From assembly GCA_903935095.1 (NCBI GenBank), contig CAIZQH010000021.1:1-64000 (forward strand): a DNA stretch of 64,000 nucleotides, given 5' to 3'. The translations under genes were made by a program, and so were the position numbers. Source of the stretch: an uncultured Flavobacteriales bacterium. Its GTDB lineage: Bacteria; Bacteroidota; Bacteroidia; Flavobacteriales_D; Crocinitomicaceae. The notes below the pieces were generated by a model, which worked only from the letters and a program-made list of their open reading frames with translations, was not told where the DNA came from and made no database searches. The stretch's first letter is position 1, and each line of letters opens with the position of its first letter. Shown here piece by piece: positions 10,129 to 17,987 of the stretch.

Positions 10129-11544
10129 TTACTCATTCCATTGATCTGTTCTAAATGGAATCAGGGGTAATCCGGCACTGTTTTTAACGTTGCCAACTTG
10201 ATAGTTTTTAAAACAATATCGCAGTGCATGATAGCTTGCTCCATTTTCAAGTGGAATAATGATGGTGTTTTTCTCTTGCCCTATTTTGGCGTAAACAGGA
10301 TGGAATTCATGCAGGGTATCTCCAAGTTCAAATCCGATGATTGCTCCCTCATGCTGCAGTCCTTGGTACGCATGGTCGAAAAAGATTATGACCGAATCGT
10401 AGTAGATTTCGATATGATTAAAACTGGGTGATTGCGCTTGAATGGCATCATAGTGATACGTTTCTAATAGAGCTAATTCGCCTAATCGCTCCCCAATAGG
10501 TTGTTTTATAGATGGATGGATACAGGTCGATTCGGAATCAGGAACCAAATCATTCGTTGAAACGATTCCAGCATTTGCTAATGCATGGGTAGCAATGAAC
10601 TGTGCTTCGCGAATTTTAGCTGGTCCGGTGATGTCATCATAGGTATGCGGCGCAATTTCAACCACATAAATTGGTAATTCTGGATTTTCAAATGTGAAAC
10701 GCCAGAGATAAGCAAGGTCCTGAAGTTTTTGTGCATAAGTAGCTGATCGTCCAACATTTCCTTCACCTTGATACCAAACAAATCCTTTCACCTGATAATT
10801 TCGATAAGGACGAACCATTCCATGAAACATTACACATGGCCTAAGTTGACTTAATGAATCAGGGATATTCGCATTCATTGGATAGTCAGCATATTTCTGC
10901 ACCGTACTTGGATTTAACCAACCTTCTATGGTAGATCCACCATAACTACTGTTGATAATGCCGATGGGAACGTTTAACGTTTTTTGGATTTGCAAAGCAT
11001 AAAAATAACCTACCGCACTAAATGCAGCCATGTTTTTCTGATTGCTCAGCAACCATTTCCCTTTGCATGGGCTGTTTAGCGCATAGGAAGCTGTTTTTTC
11101 TACATTAAACATGCGTATTCCACTCTCTTCTTTTACTTTTTCTCGTTCTTCTTTTGCATTCGCAATAGGCTGATTCCTATATCCACTGAATGTCATGGCC
11201 ATATTGGACTGTCCAGCACAAAACCATACCTCCCCAACGAGAATGTTTTTAAGTATTAAGGCTTTACCGTCGCTAACACTGATATTGTGTTTTTCAAAGG
11301 AACCTTTTGGAGTGAAAATACTGATTTCAAATGTCCCGTCTGTTTTACAGTTTGTACTAAATGACGTAGTTGTCCAACTTGCTCGAACTGTCACATTCTT
11401 CTTCTGTGAACTTGTCCCCCATATTTTTATGACGCAATTTTGCTGAAGAACCATGTTGTCACTAAGTACTTCTGGGAGTACAATCGCAGCCCTTGTGAAT
11501 GACGTGAAACTTAGTAAAAAGAAAACGGTAATCAATATCTTCAT
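10129..11544 (-). CDS. Sialate O-acetylesterase-like SGNH hydrolase
   Basis: Signal peptide; LPEVLSDNMVLQQ, GEVWFCAGQSNMAM, NSSYGGSTIEGWL, GFVWYQGEGN. Confidence 0.92.
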   Translation of the reverse strand: MKILITVFFLLSFTSFTRAAIVLPEVLSDNMVLQQNCVIKIWGTSSQKKNVTVRASWTTTSFSTNCKTDGTFEISIFTPKGSFEKHNISVSDGKALILKNILVGEVWFCAGQSNMAMTFSGYRNQPIANAKEEREKVKEESGIRMFNVEKTASYALNSPCKGKWLLSNQKNMAAFSAVGYFYALQIQKTLNVPIGIINSSYGGSTIEGWLNPSTVQKYADYPMNANIPDSLSQLRPCVMFHGMVRPYRNYQVKGFVWYQGEGNVGRSATYAQKLQDLAYLWRFTFENPELPIYVVEIAPHTYDDITGPAKIREAQFIATHALANAGIVSTNDLVPDSESTCIHPSIKQPIGERLGELALLETYHYDAIQAQSPSFNHIEIYYDSVIIFFDHAYQGLQHEGAIIGFELGDTLHEFHPVYAKIGQEKNTIIIPLENGASYHALRYCFKNYQVGNVKNSAGLPLIPFRTDQWNE

Positions 11545-11721
11545 GAGGAGCGATTTTCTTTACGAAATTAGTCAATTGCGCACTCTCGACATACAATTTT
11601 CCATCCAAAGTTGGTTTTACAAAGTGAAATCGACAAAAAGTATGGAAATCAGATGAAATCCTAAAACATTGTTTAAATTTGAGTTCCTTAAAAAAGACAT
11701 TCACTTTAATACCACTCATGC

Positions 11722-12885
11722 ATGCGTCGATTGTTTCAGTTTGAAATTTCTGAAAACCGAATTTTTGGTTTAGATGTATTGCGTTTTGTGGCTATTTTCA
11801 TGGTTTTGCTGGGGCACAGTTTGATTCTTGTCCCTCAAGAATATAAAAAATCAGTGAATCCTTTTTTATACGATGGAGTGGCAATATTTTTTGTGTTAAG
11901 TGGCTTTTTAATTGGAGGGATTCTCGTTAAAATTGTCAATAAACAATCTGCTAGTTGGGCGGGACTTTTGGATTTTTGGAAGCGCCGATGGATGAGAACA
12001 CTTCCCGTTTATTTGGTCGTGCTTCTTTTTCTTTTGGTTTATACCCTGATTTTTTTTCCGGTCAATTTCCCGAAGGAATGGTTTCGTTTTTTCATTTTTA
12101 CTCAGAATATATTTGGACATTATCGTCCGGGATTCTTTGCGGAGGCATGGAGTTTGAGCATTGAAGAATGGTTTTATTTATCTGTTCCCTTGTTTCTTTT
12201 TGTGGCCTTAATGGTTTTCAAATCTTCAACGAAATGGACGATTCTTCTCGTTTCTATCGGATTGCTGGCAGCGATTACCTACTACCGTTATTACTTGTAC
12301 CATTCTTACGGGATTTCGGAAAACCCGAATCTATATCAAATCAAATTGTTTAAGAAATTCTTAACCTATGGAATCGATTACCAAGTAATTCCGCGCTTGG
12401 ACTCTATCATGTTTGGTGTATTAGCAGCATTCATCGCACACTATTATCCCCTGGTTTGGAATGCAAAATGGAATATTTTATTGGTGTTTGTTGGTTTGTA
12501 TTTGTTGTACTATTCGAAATTTCATATGGGCAAAAGTTATGGTCCATTTGCAAATATTTGGTGCCCAACCTTGAAGTCCTTAGCCGTGTTTTTTATGTTG
12601 CCGTTTATGTCCAATCTCCGCAAGGGATTGGGAAAATGGACCATTTGGATTTCCTTCTTCAGTCTTATTTCTTATTCTATGTATCTCGTGAATTTAAACG
12701 TGGTGACGATAGCGATCATCAAGCAGACTATTCATGGAAACTACAGTGTCGGAAAATTCGTGGCAGGAGAGGGGTGGATCCTTGATTACCTGTTATTTTG
12801 GATTTTCACCATTTCCATCTCATTTGTTTTGTATCAGTGGATTGAAGTTCCATTTATGAAATTACGGGACAAAAAACGCGCTTGA
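11722..12885 (+). CDS. Acyltransferase 3 family membrane protein
   Basis: GLDVLRFVAIFMVLLGH, FFVLSGFLIGG, AWSLSIEEWFYL motifs and multiple TM helices. Confidence 0.93.
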   Translation: MRRLFQFEISENRIFGLDVLRFVAIFMVLLGHSLILVPQEYKKSVNPFLYDGVAIFFVLSGFLIGGILVKIVNKQSASWAGLLDFWKRRWMRTLPVYLVVLLFLLVYTLIFFPVNFPKEWFRFFIFTQNIFGHYRPGFFAEAWSLSIEEWFYLSVPLFLFVALMVFKSSTKWTILLVSIGLLAAITYYRYYLYHSYGISENPNLYQIKLFKKFLTYGIDYQVIPRLDSIMFGVLAAFIAHYYPLVWNAKWNILLVFVGLYLLYYSKFHMGKSYGPFANIWCPTLKSLAVFFMLPFMSNLRKGLGKWTIWISFFSLISYSMYLVNLNVVTIAIIKQTIHGNYSVGKFVAGEGWILDYLLFWIFTISISFVLYQWIEVPFMKLRDKKRA

Positions 12886-12889
12886 TTCC

Positions 12890-13984
12890 ATGCGAAAAAT
12901 AGCGACATACGCATTCTTACTGGCATTTTTAGGAACCATCGTCTACGTCATTTTTCATTTTTCTCAGAAAGAGGCACAGACTTTTTTTCATGCCAATGAT
13001 AAGCGAATTCACTATGTTGGAAGGTTCGACTTTTCAGATGAGCAAGAACCAAAAGCTTGGGCACCTGGAGTCTATCTCGAATTTGTCGCGCAGGGTACAA
13101 GTTGCGAACTTGTGGTTGAAGATGAAGTTAAATTCGGAAACACGTACAATTACCTTGAAATCGTAGTAGACCATCGTATCACGAAACGCATTAAATTGAG
13201 TTCAAAAATAAATAGAATTCATTTATTTAAAGATGTGAAGGATGGAAGACACCATGTGTTAGTCTGTAAAAACACCGAAAGTGCGATCGGTTTTATCAAA
13301 ATTAAAGGGATTTATTCTCAAGATTTGTGCAAATGGAAGAAGCCGCGCAAGCGATTATTTGAATTTATTGGGGATTCTATTACCTGTGGAAACGGGGCTG
13401 ATCCATCGAGAATACCATTTGGCAAAGGTTCATGGTACGATTACCATAACGCATACTTAAGTTACGGAGCACGTTTGTCGCGGGTTAAGAATGCTGATTG
13501 GATGTTGAGTTCCGTTTCAGGTATCGGAATGAATAAAAGTTGTTGTGGTGTAAAGCATTCCATGCTGCATGTATATGAACGAATTAATTTTCAAAAGGGA
13601 AATAAAAAATGGGCATTTTCCAATAAACCCGACGTGGTTTTTATTACCTTAGGTCAGAACGATGGTGGAAGCGAAGTCAGGGCATTTGAAGAAAAGTACA
13701 GAATATTTCTACAAAAGTTAAGAAGGAATTATCCAAAAAGTTGGTTTGTGTGTTGCACGAGTCCGATGGCAGGAAAAGAACTGAAGCAAAAATTGAAAAA
13801 GAGTATCGAAAAGGTGATCAAAGCACATCGTCAAACCGGTGATTATCGAATTGCTTCCTTTCAATACAAAGGAATTTATAACGGTGGCTACGACAAACAT
13901 CCAACAGTGGAGCAACACCGATTAATGATGAATGAATTAAATCAGTTCATTTCGGATCGAAAAATATTGTCCAGGATCATGTAA
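12890..13984 (+). CDS. SGNH/GDSL-type carbohydrate esterase (CE2-like two-domain architecture)
   Basis: FEFIGDSITCGNG serine block after an N-terminal beta-rich domain; ITLGQNDGG; KHPTVEQH catalytic-His region. Confidence 0.85.
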   Translation: MRKIATYAFLLAFLGTIVYVIFHFSQKEAQTFFHANDKRIHYVGRFDFSDEQEPKAWAPGVYLEFVAQGTSCELVVEDEVKFGNTYNYLEIVVDHRITKRIKLSSKINRIHLFKDVKDGRHHVLVCKNTESAIGFIKIKGIYSQDLCKWKKPRKRLFEFIGDSITCGNGADPSRIPFGKGSWYDYHNAYLSYGARLSRVKNADWMLSSVSGIGMNKSCCGVKHSMLHVYERINFQKGNKKWAFSNKPDVVFITLGQNDGGSEVRAFEEKYRIFLQKLRRNYPKSWFVCCTSPMAGKELKQKLKKSIEKVIKAHRQTGDYRIASFQYKGIYNGGYDKHPTVEQHRLMMNELNQFISDRKILSRIM

Positions 13985-13987
13985 CAT

Positions 13988-15265
13988 ATGTTTAAATTTA
14001 CTTTATTCACTCGTTTTATTGCCATACTTCTTCTGATCAATGGTGGACTTATTCATGCATGTAGTATGTACAAAGTCACCAAAGATGGAAAAACGTTCGT
14101 TGGTTGCAATGAAGATGCATGGCGCACAAGTCCGAGAATTTGGTTCGAAACAGCAGGAAAGAACGCAAAATATGGTGCTGCTTTTACGGGATCAAGGTTC
14201 GATGGCTCGAATGGGTATGCGCCACAGTCAGGAATGAACGAAGCAGGTCTATCGTTTTCTCGATTAGCGTCGTATACCCCTGCCCGAAAGACAAATGGAA
14301 AAAAACGGCCAATATTAAATCAAACCAATTTTTTAAAACACATTTTGCATTCTTGTCGTACCGTTGAAGAGGTTCAAAGATATGTGTCTCAATTCGACCG
14401 CTCAACCTTTCTGGAAGACGTATTGATTTACATTGACAAATCCGGAAAGTATTTAATTGTGGAACCATATTCTACACAGATTGGCTGGAAAAACACGTAT
14501 GTGTTATCCAATTTTTGCCCTTCGATTACTTCCAAAAAAGAGGCGCTTAAGCTAAATCGATACCGAAAAGGCATTGAACTACTGAATTCGAAACTCGATA
14601 CGACACTTGTTTTTCTACGATCCTTATCTGATTCTATGCATGTGTGTCGACCAAAAATCGGTGATGGAACCTTGCTAACGTCAATTTTGAATCTGAATGA
14701 TGGAAAGATACATCTTTACTTTTATCACGATTATGATCATAATATGACATTTGATCTGAAGGATGAATTGAAAAAAGGGGACCACCTACTTTCCATTGAT
14801 GACTTGTTTCCAAAAAACACAGAATTCGAAAAATTAGGAGCTTACAAAACGACCAAAAACACATTGTGGATCATGTTATCCATGATTTTCTTTTCCTGCA
14901 CCTTGTTTTGCTCTGCAATCTATTTTTGCATCAGTTTTTTATTTAAAAGAAACAAGTATAATTACTTAAAGCTCCTTCTTGCCATGAGCGGATTTTTAGT
15001 GAGTTATTATGTATATGTTTTATGTACTCACCAAAATATCTTTTATTTTCCGGCCCCATATGAAGATCGATTTAGTAAGGTTGTTAGTCTATCAGCTTAT
15101 GTCCCGAATATACTTGTACTTATAACCATTCCATTCATTTATTGGAATTTTCTTGTAATGAAAGCAAAATCATGGACGGTTATCACACGGAATCTATTCC
15201 TTCTAAACAATGTGATTTACGTCCTTCTTTTGTGCTTTTTCGCTTATTGGCGATTATTTTGGTAA
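13988..15265 (+). CDS. Ntn-hydrolase-like (linear amide C-N hydrolase / C45-like) protein with C-terminal multi-TM domain
   Basis: CSMYKVTKDGKTFVGCNEDAW after a signal peptide; GMNEAGLSFS; about four hydrophobic helices at the C-terminus. Confidence 0.72.
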   Translation: MFKFTLFTRFIAILLLINGGLIHACSMYKVTKDGKTFVGCNEDAWRTSPRIWFETAGKNAKYGAAFTGSRFDGSNGYAPQSGMNEAGLSFSRLASYTPARKTNGKKRPILNQTNFLKHILHSCRTVEEVQRYVSQFDRSTFLEDVLIYIDKSGKYLIVEPYSTQIGWKNTYVLSNFCPSITSKKEALKLNRYRKGIELLNSKLDTTLVFLRSLSDSMHVCRPKIGDGTLLTSILNLNDGKIHLYFYHDYDHNMTFDLKDELKKGDHLLSIDDLFPKNTEFEKLGAYKTTKNTLWIMLSMIFFSCTLFCSAIYFCISFLFKRNKYNYLKLLLAMSGFLVSYYVYVLCTHQNIFYFPAPYEDRFSKVVSLSAYVPNILVLITIPFIYWNFLVMKAKSWTVITRNLFLLNNVIYVLLLCFFAYWRLFW

Positions 15266-15409
15266 TGAGTGATTGGCCTTTTTGTACTTTAAAAATCAGG
15301 TCATAAATAGCAATTATTCTGTTAATCAAGAAGGACTATAAATAGTTCAATCATTTGTTTTTGGTATGCACACTTTTTGGTAATTTCACACTCTTTTAAA
15401 ACATTGTTT

Positions 15410-16027
15410 ATGTCGAAATATGCCGTTTTATCCTTACTGATTCTGTTCAGAATACCTGTTGTACTTTCGCAAAACTATTACATACTCTCTTCAAAAGATT
15501 CTGTTCCTTGTCAAAGCATCAATTATTTCAATACCAATGCCCAAGGTAAAATGGTGGAACTTGAATTTGTTAATATGCAAAATGAAACAATTAAATGGGA
15601 GAAAAATGAAATACCAGAAATTGACAAAATCAGTCAAGATGGGGTGCTTTATGTGAAAATGCCGCTAAAAATCGATAAACCAGAAGCTTATTACCGTTAT
15701 GGTAGAAGGGTAGTGAGCGGAAAGATGATTGTTGATGTTTTTGATGATGTTCAAACAAGTTATCGATTGAAAGAGAATTTTGACGGTTCTTACAATCAAC
15801 AAGGTGTGATGAAACAAACTACGGAAGGAATTTATATTCGTCATGTCAAACTTCCAACGGGTGAGGTCTATGAAGTTTCGGGGCTGAAGGCGCTTAAATC
15901 ATTAAAAGCAATCCAAGCCTATATGTTTGCTTGTGAAGCGTATAAAAAAGAATACGAGTCCAATCCTAAATATCAAACATGTACGTTTGAAGAGGCCGTG
16001 GCGGATTTCAACAAGATGTGTCCGTAA
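15410..16027 (+). CDS. Secreted hypothetical protein
   Basis: Signal-peptide-like N-terminus MSKYAVLSLLILFRIPVVLSQ; ATG at 15410 preferred over TTG at 15377. Confidence 0.6.
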   Translation: MSKYAVLSLLILFRIPVVLSQNYYILSSKDSVPCQSINYFNTNAQGKMVELEFVNMQNETIKWEKNEIPEIDKISQDGVLYVKMPLKIDKPEAYYRYGRRVVSGKMIVDVFDDVQTSYRLKENFDGSYNQQGVMKQTTEGIYIRHVKLPTGEVYEVSGLKALKSLKAIQAYMFACEAYKKEYESNPKYQTCTFEEAVADFNKMCP

Positions 16028-16056
16028 CATAAAAAAAGGGAATATGTTTGCTTAGT

Positions 16057-16126
16057 AGCCCTGCCAGGAATCGAACCTGGATCGAGCGTTTAGGAAACGC
16101 TAATTCTATCCGTTGAACTACAGGGC
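16057..16126 (-). tRNA. tRNA-Arg (anticodon CCT)
   Basis: Minus strand GCCCTGTAGTTCAACGGATAGAATTAGCGTTTCCTAAACGCTCGATCCAGGTTCGATTCCTGGCAGGGC; anticodon loop TTCCTAA, intact T-arm. Confidence 0.93.
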
Positions 16127-16140
16127 TATATGGCAAAGTT

Positions 16141-16202
16141 ACGCTTATTCTATCCTCCCGGAGTCTCGGGAGAACTACAGGTCTAGGTGACAAAGTTACG
16201 CT
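16141..16202 (-). repeat. Partial tandem duplicate of the tRNA-Arg 5' half with an inserted hairpin (pseudo-tRNA)
   Basis: ACGCTTATTCTATCC-[TCCCGGAGTCTCGGGA]-GAACTACAGGTCTAGGTGACAAAGTTACGCT closely matches ACGCTAATTCTATCC-GTT-GAACTACAGGGCTATATGGCAAAGTTACGCT at 16097-16144. Confidence 0.85.
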
Positions 16203-17307
16203 ATTTCTCTGCTAAAACATCCCAAACTTGATTCGCAGCAAGGTCCCAACTGAATTGCGAAGAACGGTCGATTGCTTTTTCAGATAAATTGGAATGCAAT
16301 GTTAAATCTTCAGCCAATCGGCTCATTTTTTCGGTGATGTCATTTACGGAAAACGGATCACAATAAATGGCAGCATCACCTGCGATTTCAGGTAAACAAC
16401 TTGTATTAGCGCTGATTATTGGCACTCCACAACGCATGGCTTCGACTAGTGGAATTCCAAATCCCTCAAAGTAAGGAACATAACTGAGTGCAAAGGCTGC
16501 TCCAGTTACACGACTTAATTCATTCTTGGATAAATGTCCAAGGAAATGTATGCGTTCTTTTGTTTCAGCTGACAAATTGAATTCTTCCTGTTTCCACATA
16601 GCATTACCAACAATGACTAAATCGATTTCTGAATTGGTCAAACTGAAGGTTGAAAATGCCTCTATTAAACGCTTCACATTCTTTCGTGGATGCAAGGCCC
16701 CAACAAATAGAAAATACGGTTTGTTTTTAGAAAATACGTTTCGCGTTGAACTAATTTCTTCAGAGCACAATACACGGAATTCATCACTGATTCCGTTATA
16801 AACGACGGAAATTTTAGTGCTCGATACACCATATTTATCAATGATGTCCTTTTTGGAAAAGTTGGAAACAGTTATAATACGAGTCGCTTTTCTAGCAAAT
16901 TTTGGAAAGAAAAAGCGGTAATATTTGTTTGCGAACCAAGGGAGGTCCTCCGGGTAATGTTCGAAGTTTAAATCGTGAATGGTGGCGATTTGTGGCACAT
17001 TGGAACCTAAGCAACAAAATCCATCTGGTGTCCAAAGCAAATCAATCTCATATTTTTTAAGTGCACGTTTTAAACTCCATTCAAACCAAAAAAAATAAAT
17101 GAATGGGTGTCTTGTAGGCGGAAATAATGCCACTGTTTTGACATTGGAAGGAAATTCAAATTTCGAATCTGCTTTTCTATCAAAGAATAATACAAACGAT
17201 TGTTCCGGATGATTTCTAGTGATTCGTTTCACGAGTTCATAGGTGTAGTTACCAAAACCTTCCATTTTGGAGCCGAGAATGTTTCGTGCGTTAATTCCTA
17301 TAATCAA
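16201..17307 (-). CDS. Glycosyltransferase family 4-like (group 1)
   Basis: FLFVGALHPRKNVKRLIEAF, SYVPYFEGFGIPLVEAMRCGVPIISANTSCLPEIAGDAAIYCDPF. Start uncertain: TTG at 17307 clears the upstream gene; the listed ORF starts at 17376. Confidence 0.88.
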   Translation of the reverse strand: MIIGINARNILGSKMEGFGNYTYELVKRITRNHPEQSFVLFFDRKADSKFEFPSNVKTVALFPPTRHPFIYFFWFEWSLKRALKKYEIDLLWTPDGFCCLGSNVPQIATIHDLNFEHYPEDLPWFANKYYRFFFPKFARKATRIITVSNFSKKDIIDKYGVSSTKISVVYNGISDEFRVLCSEEISSTRNVFSKNKPYFLFVGALHPRKNVKRLIEAFSTFSLTNSEIDLVIVGNAMWKQEEFNLSAETKERIHFLGHLSKNELSRVTGAAFALSYVPYFEGFGIPLVEAMRCGVPIISANTSCLPEIAGDAAIYCDPFSVNDITEKMSRLAEDLTLHSNLSEKAIDRSSQFSWDLAANQVWDVLAEK

Positions 17308-17311
17308 AATG

Positions 17312-17959
17312 CTAAAATTGATGGATGTAATTCGTTTTTTTTTCTTGTCCAATGGTTGTTTCTGGACCATGTCCACAATAAACGATGGTTTCTTCAGGAT
17401 ATTGGAAAAGAATGTTAAAAATGGAGGATTTTAAGATTTCCAAATCTCCGCCAGGCAAATCCACACGCCCAAAACTCCCTTTAAATAGGACATCTCCATT
17501 GATGATAAATTGATCCGATTTGAAATAAAACACAACGTGTCCTGGCGCATGTCCGGGTGTATGCCTCACGTGAATTTTAAATGAACCAAGTTCCAATACT
17601 TGTTCATCTTTCAATAATTGAGTTGGAACAACTTCTAGCTGATATCCTTCAAATCCGTATACATGGGCGTAACTCGCAACAGAGTTCCAAGTTACATGAT
17701 CTAAGTGGTGTAAATATGCAGGCGTGTTATAACGCTTTTGGACAAACGCTGCTCCTAAAACATGATCGATGTGTGCGTGTGTGTATAGAACAGCAAGGAC
17801 CGACAATTCATTTTCTGCAATGAAATCTGACAACTCATTTTCTTCCTCTTTGGAATAACATCCAGGGTCAAAAATAAGTGCTTCGCCTTCATCGTTTGAA
17901 ACGACATAGGTGTTTTCCTGAAAGGCATTGAATTGAAAAACGCTGACTTGTACTCCCAT
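17312..17959 (-). CDS. Metallo-beta-lactamase fold hydrolase (glyoxalase II-like)
   Basis: THAHIDHVLG, HTPGHAPGHV, GDVLFKGSFGRVDLPGGD, CGHGPETTIGQEK. Confidence 0.93.
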   Translation of the reverse strand: MGVQVSVFQFNAFQENTYVVSNDEGEALIFDPGCYSKEEENELSDFIAENELSVLAVLYTHAHIDHVLGAAFVQKRYNTPAYLHHLDHVTWNSVASYAHVYGFEGYQLEVVPTQLLKDEQVLELGSFKIHVRHTPGHAPGHVVFYFKSDQFIINGDVLFKGSFGRVDLPGGDLEILKSSIFNILFQYPEETIVYCGHGPETTIGQEKKTNYIHQF

Positions 17960-17987
17960 GTGACAAATTTAGCGGAAAGAACGGGTA

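Noticed and set aside
16008-16193. ORF 16008..16193(-), 61 aa
   Set aside because: Spans the tRNA-Arg gene and its partial duplicate; not protein coding.
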